Shown piece after piece: positions 10,687 through 21,735 of a stretch of 64,000 nucleotides of DNA. Source of the stretch: Favolaschia claudopus (lineage: Eukaryota > Basidiomycota > Agaricomycetes > Agaricales > Mycenaceae). The position numbers and the translations under genes are program-made. Below the pieces are notes generated by a model. The model had not been told where the DNA came from and did not search any database. It saw only the letters and a program-made list of their open reading frames with translations. Where the stretch lies: positions 310,001 to 374,000 of the forward strand of contig JAWWNJ010000048.1 in assembly GCA_037176885.1 (NCBI GenBank). The letters run 5' to 3'. The stretch's first letter is position 1. Each line of letters starts with the position of its first letter.

Positions 10687-11873
10687 ATGTCTGCGACAAA
10701 GCCTCAACCCGCTATTGTTCCCAGTACGTGCATAACTGGCTCCCACCGAGATTTAGTCTACTTAACTCATCCTGGCAGTTGTCCTCGCCTGTTCGCTGAC
10801 CGGCCTCATCTTATATCGCATGGCCTTCGTACAACCCCCAATGAACGGGCTATGGTCCTCATATCTCGACTCGTGCACCTACCCCAAAACCACCATTTTC
10901 CGCAACTCAATCTGCGCATTGGAGCCCTTATTCAAAGATCTGGTGGGCAACGAAATTGGGAAGAGCTTTATGACGCTTTTTGGGACCGCTGGTGGGGTGT
11001 GTGCGATTCTCATTCTCATTTCGACGACAATTGTTCATGTATTTACCCGCAGGTCATGGCGACATATTTGTTCATCAAAGGCGGAGAGCCCAACGCCTCG
11101 ATTGTTTTCAACCCGCTGTTTACCATCGCGCATAGCCTCGCTGGTAGGTTTTGGCGTCTTCGTATCTTTTTTTATATTATATTCATGTTCACTGTTCAGG
11201 CCAGCGCTTTGGAGCAGGCATGGTCTTCCCCATCATCCTCCCAGCCACATTCGCCCTGTCGAAAGTTTTCCCTTCGCAAAAGAACGCTGCGGCTCCTGGC
11301 CCGCCAACGTACAGCTATACCGTATCCCTCTTCGTGATGCAATTCCTCGTCTTCGTCCTCTCCACGCTCCTCTCCTCCGTCCCGACCTCCAGCAACGCCT
11401 GGCCCTACGTGAACTACGCATTCCAGCTCTTCCCCCTCCTATTCCTCCCTCTCGCCCTCCTCGACACCTCGCCTCCGCCTCATACCCACGCCAACGCCTC
11501 AGCTTCCCCGGCCGCCGTCCCGACACTCAGCATCTCCGTCTTCACCCTCTACAAATACCTCTACGCACCCCTCTGGTGGATGTCCATCTTCCAAGGCCTG
11601 AACGCATACTACACCCAAAACGCACCCTTCTCCCTCCCCACATACTTCATGGCGCTCGACCTCGTCGGTTTCGTCGTCATGTTCATCGGGGTGTTTGCCG
11701 TGGAGTGGGTTGGCGGAGACGAGGTTGTGGGGGAGATGGGGTGGGGTGAGTTGGGGTGGCGGGTGGCGGGGACGGGGTTGGGGTCGACGATGGCGGTGGT
11801 TTTTGAGAGGAAGCAGGGCAGGGTTGTGGAGAGGGCCCAGGAGGAAAGGGGTGGGAAGGTGAGGATTGGGTGA
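10687..11873 (+). CDS. Multipass membrane protein of unknown function (339 aa, 4 exons)
   Basis: Exons 10687-10723, 10779-10996, 11053-11143 and 11200-11873 join in frame to 340 codons. Hydrophobic segments that would span membranes occur near residues 13-28 (VLACSLTGLILY), about 75-95, about 125-145, 160-185 (SLFVMQFLVFVLSTLL), 195-212 (QLFPLLFLPLALL) and 275-300 (ALDLVGFVVMFIGVFAVEW). The C-terminus is charged (RKQGRVVERAQEERGGKVRIG) and probably cytosolic. The last exon's 3' half is unusually G-rich, so the antisense strand shows spurious open frames. The family is not recognised; a membrane transporter, sensor or enzyme would all fit. Confidence 0.7.
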
Positions 11874-12172
11874 GGATGTGCGAATTAACAAAACAAGCAT
11901 AAAGCCAATTCTATTAGAACTCACTCAACTTACTAGTCGACGTACTTCAACGTTGATTCTCAAATCGTAATTTGTTCTACGAATAAATTTTGTGATTGTG
12001 AGGATCCTTTCTCTGTCGTATCTCTTGGAGAATCAGGGTGGTAACCTTGGTAGCGAGTGAAAGACGTGATTCAAGGCATTGTGGGATCCGCGTTACAATC
12101 GTACAAGTCTGTTGTTCCTCACACTAGTACATACTACGAGACTGACAATACTCGAAACTCGACTCTTTACTG

Positions 12173-13807
12173 CTAATACCTACTGCAAAACCTATCCAAC
12201 TCCGCCTCCAGCACACGCGGATACCCGCGCTTCCACCCCGTCACACCCACCAAATCCGTGGTATTCAACTCCAACAGCCCCCCCACCGTCCGAAACCCAT
12301 TATCCTTCAGCAGCTTAAGCAGCGGGGCCGCGAGGTCCAAATCCTCGAGTGGCGTTCTGGGGATCTTGCGGCGCGTTTCCTCCGAAATGGATAGAATGCG
12401 ATTCGCTAGTTCGGGAGCAGCACCATCCCCACCGCGTCCGCCGTAATCAGTCGCATCGCCGCCCACACCGCCGGTTCCACCTAGTAGCAGCAGAAGTGAA
12501 GTTGAGAATGAGAATCATCGATATCGGGGATTTGACGCTGGAGAAGTTATTGCTCACCACGTATTTTGCGGAAGAGGCTGACATAGAGCATGGGGATGTG
12601 CGGTCCTTGGCCTTCGCCGCCGGTTCCACCCATTTTAGCTGCCCAGCCGCCGGCTCCGCCCTGCCCGCCTACACAGATACAGATACATATGCGGGGTAAA
12701 TAAGATTGAACGGTGTATCCTGAGAGATATCAGGGGGCACCGACCGACCTTCGACAACGAAACCCTGCTGCACCACGTCGACCTCATCCATGTTCATGTT
12801 GATATCTGGATCAGGATTATAGTGAAATGTTTGCAAAGTATAGAGAAGGAAGTATACGTACCGGGCATGGTGCCTGCTCTGGGGCTCCTAGGCATGTTCG
12901 TAGCACGCGGGCCTGGGCTACTAGTCGCACCAGCGGCACCTCCTATTCCCCCTGTAAAAGAAAAGAAAGGTTACATAACTCAATCATATAATAGCGTGCT
13001 TTGAGCTCAACTTGCCTCGAAATCTGGCACCAGTCACTGTTGCAAGCATCTGGTTCAAGTCAAACGAGGCCGCCTTCCCCGTTCCTCCCATGCCACCCAG
13101 TATCTCACCGAATCCACCGGCACCTCCAACCCCACCTACGATGCAATAGAATTGTCAATGAGTTACGCTTAATATAACAACACCAAGGCAGGCGTACCTC
13201 CAATATCCAGATCGTTTGTGGTACGCGGAGTCACAACCATAATGTCGGGATGTTTGTCAGCCAACCTGCGCTTCAGTGCCGCTCGAATCTCAGCGATGGA
13301 CCCGATATTGAAGCCCCAGCTCTTGAGCCCCTCTTCGTTCTCGTAAAAGAGTGAGATTATCGTTAGGACGCCTTCGTCTTCCAATCGTTCACGGATGTCG
13401 TCGTCCAGCTGGTATTCGGCACAAAAATCTTCTGTACTGATCTTGTCGATGCGGATAAGGTCGGCTTTGTCGAGCCAAACTGTTTTTGCTTGAAAACGGG
13501 GGCCTTCACCTATCCCACCCGTAGCGCCAACGACTATAGAGAGATGCGGATTCAGATCAGAATGCCAGTCGATTGCCTAGATCTTACCGACATCATGATT
13601 CGGCCTAACACCTGCGCATTTTCAAGCTCAGCTCCTTTACATATCTATGAATCAAGATGGAAGGTTGGTCATAACTTACCGATGGTCAAAGAGTTCGCTT
13701 GACGGCTCTGTTGGTTCGGATCTGGGAAGAGAAGACGGAGGGGAATCAGTCTCCGTTATCGCCAGACGGCAAGGTTGTTACAAACCTGATTCTGGAACAC
13801 CTCTCAT
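12173..13807 (-). CDS. Glycine-cassette protein, type A, copy 1 (369 aa, 9 exons)
   Basis: Nine minus-strand exons fit exactly: 13807-13786, 13721-13680, 13611-13588, 13533-13198, 13135-13016, 12951-12862, 12805-12749, 12668-12558 and 12480-12173. Every intron is phase 1 and usually splits a Gly codon; internal exon lengths are all multiples of three. The fifth exon has a GC donor. Residues about 30-140 hold a SAM-like helical segment (DFCAEYQLDDDIRERL, then KSWGFNIGSIAEIRAALK). Residues 142-211 and 231-300 are Gly-Gly-X cassettes (for example GGVGGAGGFG, then GGMGGTG). Residues about 312-369 form a second helical segment (FRTVGGLLE, then GWKRGYPRVLEAELDRFC). SAM-like is inferred from hydrophobic spacing only. 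Gly-Gly-X repeats can pack as polyglycine-II bundles or drive assembly, so a scaffold or signalling role is plausible but unproven. Confidence 0.7.
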
Positions 13808-13850
13808 GGCTACGACCTTGGGGAGACGAAGTAAGATGAGCAGCCTCAAG

Positions 13851-13857
13851 CTTTATA
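13851..13857 (-). promoter_or_regulatory. TATA box of the type-A glycine-cassette gene
   Basis: TATAAAG on the minus strand, 44 nt upstream of the ATG at 13807. This supports the chosen start codon of the nine-exon gene. Confidence 0.55.
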
Positions 13858-15069
13858 GGTCGGAGACCGAGACACCATCCTCACCGCCGCTTCTAATATT
13901 TGCGGGCGCTAACCCGTGAGCATTCGTCTCCAGGGCACTTTCACCCATATATGGGCATGAGATGCATTTTTATAGCTGTAAGTCGCCGTTCAAGAGCGAT
14001 GGACAGATTACAAGGCGGCTCTTACCACTGAACATCTGATCTGGTGGAGTCATTGACAGTGTTACTGCTTCTATGGAATGTTGCGCCTAAGGCTTGGGTT
14101 GAAGTTGCGGTTACAGTATAAAGGCGAGCATTCGAGAGACATCCGCTATTATCGTGAAATTTGAATACAAGGGCATCTTGGCTCTGAGTGTCATCTACGT
14201 CGGCGATAGCATAAAGGCAACTCAGAGCGACTCATAGACAGCACGAACCGACGGCGTATAGCAGGGAAGGCGATTCCATAGCCATGGCCTTCACAGCTTG
14301 CTCGTCGAGGTGCCAGCGATCCTGTAACAGGCTTCTACCAAGCTTCTACGCCGATTTAGCACAGGCTGCCCAGTCTTCGGCGTTTGCGTGCCTTGATAGC
14401 GCAAGAAGAACACACTGAGGAAAATAGTCGACCGAAATGCCGATGCGAGACGTCGACCAGGAAGTGGTAAGTGATCAAGGTAGATTCGGCTTTTTCCGAG
14501 GTAACATGATGTAACCTGAAACGCGTCGGCCAACATTCATCGATGATCTCCGAGTGAGATTATTTAAATATGATGAGATTGGCCGAATTCTGCAAAGCTC
14601 TGAGTGAGCGAGGACAGAAAGGGTTTCTGTTGAAAGCGGTGTCTCAGAATTGGGATCTTGTAATCTAGCAAGACTTTTTTTTTACAAGTAACTTAAGAGG
14701 ATTTAAGATGTGAATGTTGCCGTAAGCCACTGACGGCGGCCCGGCCGGGTCAGTTGAGATGATGCGCCTGATGCGCCGACCCGACTCAGTAGTCCAACAA
14801 TGAGCCGTAACGTGAGATGTTCAGTTACAGACGTTACACGGTGATGATACAAGGGATACGGAACTCGATGAGGAATAAACTTGAATGCCCAACAAATGGG
14901 CAGCAGACTTGTGTTGCTAACAAAGTTTTGAGTTATCGAATCCGAAATTGAATTGTGATCCCTTCGGCTTACCATTTGCTTCAACTCAGATAGTCTTGTA
15001 TCTGTGCGTCCGTCTTTTTCCCGGCTGACCTTGTCTCTGCATGCTAGTGCCTCCTGGGTAGCACCAAGT
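13858..15069. other. Intergenic with a short coding relic
   Basis: No intact gene. The plus strand at about 14044-14200 carries two blocks (GGTGGAG..CATTGAC..CTGCTTC and TTGAATACAAGG..GCTCT) that recur in better coding context at about 16625-16720. The rest, including 14290-14540 and 14700-14985, shows only short frames. Confidence 0.4.
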
Positions 15070-15910
15070 TCACAAAACTGCGACGAAAGAAATTATTTTA
15101 AGGTGGAATTAGCTCACCCGGATATACCATCCCCATCGACTGAGCTGGATAAGTTCCATACGTCAAGTTTGGCTGCACCGAGTCCATCTGCAACCTGAGA
15201 AGGTCACCAACATTCCTGCATCCCTTACTTGTGTAGAACTCGAGATAGGCCCTGGACAGCCCCAACGCTACGATCGGCACCTCTGGAGCCGCCAGCAGAT
15301 ACTGCTTGTTCTGTGGTACACCAGGAACAGCGCTGGCGATGCGCGCGCTCTGTCCTTCTCCACCGCTTCCGGATTGGAATGGAGAGCCACCGCCGAGCCC
15401 GCCGATACCTCCTGCCAACAGAATGAGCCGCAACTCGTAGTAGTGAGATTGGGAGAGATGCTTGCCGTCAATGCGACCGAACATTGCGTCCAGCTGCTGC
15501 GGTGGGAGATTCGGAACCAAAACACCCTCGCCGAAGCCACCCGCTCCGCCCCTTTGGCTCCCATATCCACCTGCGCCGCCTCGTCCACCTGCAAAATGTT
15601 GGATATTAATAGTCAGCGCAGTGTGTATGAGCAGGAAGACGAGTTTACCTCCTGCTTGAATCACGGCATTGGGGTCACTGTTGGGGAAACCTAGAACGGA
15701 AAACAATCACCACTTCGTTAGACACATGTTATCATACTTACCTCCCCACTGAGCCAGAGGGCTCAAGTCGGGTGCGCCACCCTTACCGCCGGCGCCACCG
15801 TATAGACCACCTGTGCCACCATCTCCGCCTGTTCCACCTAAATCGTTGATTTCAGGAGGGAATTGACCGGATCGTAGTAGGAGCAGCGTACCTCCAAGTT
15901 GCATTGGCAT
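15070..15910 (-). CDS. Glycine-cassette protein, type B, copy 1 (about 193 aa, 6 exons)
   Basis: Minus-strand exons 15910-15892, 15837-15742, 15690-15649, 15588-15466, 15411-15118 and a tiny 15077-15070 join with phase-1 introns to 194 codons. The fourth intron has a GC donor (GCAAGC at 15465). The order is a short leader (MPMQLG), a GGTGGDGGTGG cassette ending GGAGGKGGAPDL, a spacer, a GGRGGAGG cassette ending GEGVLVPNLPPQQLDAMFGRID, a third GGIGGLGGG cassette, and a C-terminal helical stretch (LEFYTSKGCRNVGDLLRLQ). That stretch resembles the second helical segment of the type-A proteins. A TATA-like TATAAAC lies at 15972-15978. It is the mirror partner of the plus-strand gene at 19536: exon 4 is 123 nt in both. 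Function unknown; assembly by Gly-rich modules is inferred. Confidence 0.68.
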
Positions 15911-15978
15911 GAGTATGAAGTTTGTTTGGAGTGCGGCTCGAGAGTCCTAAAGATCTTTTGAGGGTCTTGGGGTTTATA

Positions 15979-17645
15979 AGGACGCCGCGGTCGCATTGCA
16001 CAGCTTGGTTTTGATGAGCTGGGAAAATTAGCGTTCTCGAAAAACCTGCCTTTGTGGGCGAATGTATGGGTAAGAAAATCAAAATGTAAGCAGAGAAAGG
16101 TGTATAACACAGCAGCACTACAGACAATCAATGCAACTTATTCCAAAACTGGTGAACCTTGTGGAATTGTCGTAATAGCGGCGACCTCACTTTGTACTAT
16201 CATCGGAAGGTATCGAGTCTCGGCGCCACAGCACGGTGACATGTAGAGGAAGAACGAGTGAAAATCGGTCGCTCACTTGCGTTGTTTCCTCGTCTATCTT
16301 GCAGGTATACCTGAATTCCTCGAATGACTTCGCATCGTACTACGATGGTCGTGGTGTATAGCTCATCTCCGCCTCCGATCTTGTACGTTTGGACAAAGTA
16401 TCACGACACTTTGTGGGCGCTAGCGTGAGTATCTCTTATCAGCACAAGGCTACCGTTTGACACTTGAAGCTTGTCTCGGGTCAGAATGCCCTAACATTGC
16501 ACAAGGAACACCATATACGCACCCAATCAAATCATCATGTCGCCCACACGGTAACTGAAACGATACCGAGCGGTGTGTACTATGATGTAAGCTTCGAGCT
16601 TTTGACACCGTTCCTGATGATGAGGTGGAGACATTGACGACGCTTCTGCTTCAGTGTGGCGCGTCGGCCTGAGAGTGCGGTTCTAGATCTTGAATACAAG
16701 GACGCCGTTGCTCTCAGAGAAGCGCTGGAGGATTGAAAAAGATGTCAACGATACCAACAAGAAAAAACAAGGGAATTCTAGTGCTTACCGCTCGCAGAAA
16801 CGATTCTGTTTTTCACCAAGCACTTTCGCAAAGTTGATATCTATCTGATGAGACAAGGCTGAGGCTCTGAAAACAGTACAGGATTCTGTATGAAGAGATC
16901 TGTGAGAATAGTGTTCTGGACGCTTTGCAATGGGCTTACATGCGAGACCTGAGCTCAGAATCGAAGCGCAGCCCGGTGCACAGCAGGTGTTTGACCAAAG
17001 ATCCACGTGGAAGAAGGCGAGAGAGCTCGGCTCTTGCCGGGCATTGAAGTTGCCGGTAACGGGCCGGGTAAGGAGACGTGATGTGACGTGAGTAATGTGA
17101 CGGCGTGACTTCGTATCTTTCCTCACACCACGACAACGATTCTCATTCTGTGAACCGTCGCGCACGAAAGGCATTCAAAGCGGAGTATATCTCGAAATAA
17201 TGACACTGAAGCACTTTCAGCTCAACGTACCCGATGCATTCCTCCGAACTCCGCGATCTTCCATCCGACCCATCCGAATCGCATCTTCCGAATCACATAT
17301 TCTACATCGACCGCATCAGCCGTCGGTCAGCAAGCTCCTCCTCTTCAACTCCTTCTCAACGCCGGAATCTCCGCCCCTTGAATTCCGAGACCTACGGCAA
17401 ACATGGGTCTAATTCTGTGACGACTTTTGGCTTTGAAGTTGTCTCCCAATAACAATTACTCATTGTCAGGCTGTGAGTCATGGACACTCGGGTTCAATCC
17501 GGCGTTGATAATCATATAGGATTTCTGCACCCATTTCTCGCTCAAATCGTATTCTGGATCGGCCAAAGCGGGTGCATGACAATTTCCGAAAATCGGAGAA
17601 TACGATTTGTATTGCGGACAAAACAATCTTACGAGAACCAAGTCG
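15979..17645. other. Spacer with a degraded coding segment
   Basis: A plus-strand frame from ATG 16326 (short peptide ending YHDTLWALA before a GTGAGT donor) and a block around 16620-16735 ending LEYKDAVALREALED-stop look like remains of one gene. The frames between them are broken. The repeated LTTLLLQCGASA text is faintly ankyrin-like. Nothing else is supported. Confidence 0.35.
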
Positions 17646-17652
17646 TATAAAA
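17646..17652 (+). promoter_or_regulatory. TATA box of the short-chain dehydrogenase gene
   Basis: TATAAAA 47 nt upstream of the ATG at 17699, with a pyrimidine-rich leader between them. Confidence 0.6.
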
Positions 17653-17698
17653 CCACAAATGCGTGCTACAGGCGTGCGTCTTTCTCAACTTTACCAAC

Positions 17699-18966
17699 AT
17701 GGCTCCCTTGATCTCCGAGAAAGATCTTCCTGACTATCACGGAAAAGTCGTTCTTTTGACTGGCGGAAAGTGCGTTTTGACATCACAAAATCTCAAGTAC
17801 TCACTCGTCTGATTATGGTTCCCTTCCTTCCACACAGCTCCGGCATCGGATACGCCACCATCCAAATCCTCGCTCGGCACGGCGCCAAAGTCTACATGGC
17901 CACGCGAAACGAATCCCGCGCCAACGAAGCAATCCAGAAAATCGAGTCCGAAGGAATTGGAGCCGGCTCCGTCGAGTGGCTTCAACTCGACCTTTCGGAC
18001 CCGCGGTCGGCAGCACGCGCTGTACAAACATTTTTGGTGAAAGAGCAAAGGCTGGATTTGTTGATTAACAACGCTGCTGTGTGAGACTCGTTCATCTGTC
18101 GGAGTTCTGTTGATTATGCTTATGATGTTCGTATGCTTAGGGGTGCGGGTCCTTTCAAACTCACCTCAGATGGATTGCTCGACATAATGGTAACGAAGTA
18201 GGTTGTCACGTCTCGTGAAACGATGAGTCGCTTTCGACTAATGATTACTGATAATTCATACAGCCATATCAGTCATGTCATTCTCACGACTGGACTGCTC
18301 CCTCTTCTCAAGCAAACCGCTGCAGAGCCAAGGTCGGACGTGAGGATTATTGCTGTATGTTTTCTTCAATTTTTTTCCGAATCTCCGATTGACTTCGAAT
18401 CTCAGCTGAGTTCTGCCGCTCATTCCTTCGTCGATCCCAGCTCATTCGCTACACGGGAATCTTTGAACAAGGACTACGGTAATTCTTTGAAGGGAGCTCT
18501 GAATACATACGGTATGTGTTTATCTGTCTCATTCAATTCAATTCAATTCAATTCAATTCAATTCAATTCATTGCAATTTCACGCGTTTCTAGGATACACG
18601 AAACTTGCCTGCATGCTCTACTTCAAAGCACTACAAAAACGCTTCGACGCCGACGGTACCCGTATCACCTGCGTCTCCGTCCACCCTGGCGCAATCCGCA
18701 CCCCCGGCGGCGAGTCCGTCTTCGCTGGTACCCCCGTTGTTGGATTGCTCTTTGCGAAAGTGATCATGCCGATGATGTTCGGGAGTTGGAAGGATGGCGC
18801 GTTGCCGGTGTTGTACGCTGCTGCGGGGCCGAGGGAGAAATTCAAGGACGCAGCGTATGTGACGCCGAAGGGGGTTGAGGCGCCCTCAAAGGCTGCGGTG
18901 GATGCGAGGTTGAGCGAGGAGGTGTATGAGACGACGGAGAGGGTTGTGAAGGAGTTGAATTTGTGA
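17699..18966 (+). CDS. Short-chain dehydrogenase/reductase (313 aa, 6 exons)
   Basis: Exons 17699-17769, 17838-18080, 18141-18197, 18264-18354, 18406-18511 and 18593-18966 give 314 codons. Classical SDR motifs are present: the Rossmann nucleotide-binding turn TGGNSGIG (about residues 21-28), Asp-Leu-Ser-Asp after the acidic strand, the structural NNAA near residue 101, a catalytic Ser in LSSAAH, and the YxxxK pair in TYGYTK, which is split by an intron. The C-terminal HPGAIRTPG continues the family pattern. The Arg after Ala-Thr in MATRNESRA suggests NADP(H). The closest groups are retinol-dehydrogenase/WW-oxidoreductase-like fungal SDRs; the substrate is unknown. It sits at the centre of the inverted glycine-cassette cluster and is unrelated to those genes. 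Intron 5 contains an (ATTCA)n tract. Confidence 0.88.
18531..18570 (+). repeat. Pentanucleotide microsatellite (ATTCA, about 8 units)
   Basis: Perfect tandem ATTCA units inside intron 5 of the short-chain dehydrogenase gene, between donor 18512 and acceptor 18592. The tract makes this intron longer (81 nt) than its neighbours. Confidence 0.9.
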
Positions 18967-19535
18967 AGATAGGGGATTGTTCCTTATACACATACCCCAG
19001 TGGAACTTTTGTTCGACGGAAAGTGAATATCGTGAATATTCGAACCGAGGGTATCATAACGATTTCAAGAGTGGGAAGGACATGGGAGTCGGAGGCCCCA
19101 CGGAGGATGTTGAGTGAGCGACCGGGGTTAGGGTTACTCGTAGCTTCGGCAGAAGCCGAACGCGCCCACACAACCATCCTTCTTCTCGAGGCTATGCCTC
19201 AGTGGGCTCTACACAGCGTGGTCGTGTGTCGGTGCCTCATCAATTCCATTATCTTGACTCTCGCTGAAGTCGACGAGGTTCGCTAGTTTTGGGAATCTGG
19301 GCGATTCTGACTATGAGGCGCAGCTGTGTATGACTGTGTATGTACAGTACTGTACAGCTCTCGTGCGCCTCTTGAAACCGCTTTTCCTATGCTTTACGGC
19401 AAGTTCCAGAATGTTCAATAGTCACTGACTCGAAGGCTGTACAACGCCCACATATATATTGCAAGGCAGGCTTGCGATGACCCCACGAACTCTCTTCCCT
19501 TTACATCGACGTGCTCTTCACATACTTATCTACTC
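18967..19535. other. Intergenic / promoter of the plus-strand type-B gene
   Basis: No gene seen. A CTGTGTATG/TGTGTATGTACAGTACTGTACAG stretch near 19323-19352 is locally palindromic. A TATATATT lies near 19453, about 80 nt upstream of the ATG at 19536. Confidence 0.45.
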
Positions 19536-20373
19536 ATGTTGATCTTAGGCGGTACGCAAATTTTCTTCAAGCACACCGTTAACCCGCCTCTGATATCTAC
19601 CAATGATTTAGGCGGCACAGGAGGAGCGGGCGGCAAAGGCGGTCAATACGGTGGAGCCGGGGGGAAGGGCGGCGCACCGGACTTGCGGTTCTTGAATTTG
19701 GCCGGGTATCGAGGCAAGCATGGCCACAGTAACAATGTATACGGGCCACTGACCTCCTCCAAGATCTTTCCGTCAGCGAGATAACTGACTTGCAGCGTCG
19801 TTTCATTCAAACCGAAGGTCCGCGATTATTTGACCATGATTTGCTTGCCACTGTACCAACCATCGAACATCGGGTAGGTGGTCGAGGAGGCGCAGGGGGA
19901 GCGGGTGAACTCAGGGGTGGAGCCGGCGGAGTCGGCGAAGGTGTTTCGCTCCCTGATCTCCCTCCAGAACTTTTGAGCAAGATTTTCGGCCACATCGAAG
20001 GCAAGTAGACCAATTCGATGTCGAGCCGTCGTAATGAGATCCAACTCTTTGGAATTTTGCAGAAGGTACCGGCGGGATGGGGGGAGCATCACCAATTCTG
20101 CCAGGGACAGGCGGACAAGGACAAGCTACGCAGTATGCTAGTATGATGCCTGGCATCCCTGCGTATTTGCTCGCGACAACGAATGCGCCGGATGATGGGG
20201 AGACTGATGCCCCTGTCCCAATGTCCACGATTGACCTGGGTCTTCCTGCCAATGTTGACGACTCACCGGCGGAAGCGGACGCACCAGCTGAGACGGTCTC
20301 AACTGAGTCAACTCAGTCTGGCACCGGTACCCACCCAAATTTTGACGGACTTGAAGGAGATAGCAGCTTGTAG
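19536..20373 (+). CDS. Glycine-cassette protein, type B, copy 2 (about 183 aa)
   Basis: Exons 19536-19551, 19612-19713, 19878-20000 and 20063-20373 fit with phase-1 introns; donors at 19714 and 20001 are GC rather than GT. The leader (MLILG) and first two cassettes (GGTGGAGGKGG.. GAPDLRFLNLAG and GGRGGAGGAG.. GEGVSLPDLPPELLSKIFGHIEG) mirror the minus-strand type-B gene. A 42-nt exon of that gene has a counterpart near 19796-19817, but its phase no longer fits, so it is probably skipped. The C-terminus differs: instead of the helical segment there is an acidic, Pro/Thr/Ser-rich tail (APAETVSTESTQSGTG). The FGHIEG stretch resembles the first lines of an F-box, which may be chance. Function unknown. 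Confidence 0.62.
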
Positions 20374-21735
20374 TGATCCCATAACTACTCAGAGATTTTC
20401 AGATAGACTCATTCCTGAGCTATCATAGGTGTAATATAGTTGTGAATGATTCAAATGGTACTGTTGGAGCGTGTTCTGGCCAGTTTAACATGGATCCAAC
20501 ATGGACGCGACGCGTTTGATCGTCACAGCATCACGTGATTGTTACCGTGACAAATTGCCTTTCTCTTCGTAACCACCATGATGTGTTCGGTCGCTCATGT
20601 CTGCGGCGCCTCCATGGTTCGTCAACTATCGCCGCCGGACTGCCCGTGCATCATACTGCTACGACATGTGTATTCACTGGCATGATCATCCCGCAGAGTA
20701 CTTACTTTACTTTTTCCGATATTCGAGATCATCCGAGTCTTCCGCGTCATCTACATCACCACAACTTCTGTCCCTGCACGGTCATTCTTCTCGGTTTTCT
20801 CCGTCGCACGAATAGGTCATCCTCAGGTCACACGCTGGACCGCTGTCAAGTCGTAATCTCTATTCAACGCGTACGGCTTGTCGTTCTGCGCCAGGATTTC
20901 CGGCGAGTTTCTTGCTAGTTATGCTAATACTAACTAAGAACTCACTGCTCTCCGCTCATCTTGAGGTTCTTTCACTACATGTAACCGCCATCCGGCAATT
21001 TTCCAGGATGCCATTCCGTTCAACTGCTGCTGTCACTGTTTCTGTCCGTCTTGTACAAGATTTCTGATTCAGCATAAATAGGTCGCACTATATTGTGAGA
21101 ATTCAACGGCACCGCGTGTTTGTGGAGCCTTGAGAGACGGCGGGCACCCAAAATTTGTCTCCGAATCACTGGAATGCGCCAGCATAGATATCTTTGAAGT
21201 GACGTGGGCAAAGCCGTGCATCTGGCGCCCAGTACCGATGAGTTCCTTCTGCATATTTTTGCCTCGAGAGTTCCTAAATCCAGTGACATATGATTGCAGT
21301 CGGAACCAAAACCTCTCCTCGTTAGCTTAACGATAACATCGGATCCCTTATCGAATTCATTCACTATTCAAGTGCCAATCCCTCCACCCACGCAATCACT
21401 CAATATCTTCAGAAGAGGAATCATCGTTCACGTCGTTCACAAGCGCCCGGAATTTCATTCCAGCTAGCGGAGGATTCTAAATGAAGCTAAGTGCTACCAT
21501 ATTGGTATCAATATTTGCAGAAAGCACTAGCATCGATTCTCTGTTCTATGCATTTAGGCGCTATGGGCGCGGAAAAGGTAATGTTCTCTCTCCCGATAAA
21601 GGCGGATACTCGCGGAATACTTTACTACATGGGCGAAAAGACAAAGAGAATTGCCGCGCGGTGGGGCTCACCTCGTCACCACATAAAACCTGGCTCTGGT
21701 TTCTTTCCCCAGCTACATATTCCCGCTCTGCAACC
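20374..21735. other. Intergenic, no gene supported
   Basis: A 127-aa plus-strand frame at 20535-20918 has no start context, domain or splice support. The region 21020-21480 is stop-rich. The open frame running into 21736 is only the promoter side of the next gene. Confidence 0.4.

Noticed and set aside
11233..11924. Minus-strand open frames of 97 and 141 aa
   Set aside because: Antisense of the membrane-protein gene in a strand-skewed C/G-rich stretch; Arg/Gly- or His/Pro-only composition.
20535..20918. 127-aa plus-strand open frame
   Set aside because: No start context, no domain, and composition not protein-like; nothing joins it to neighbouring exons.
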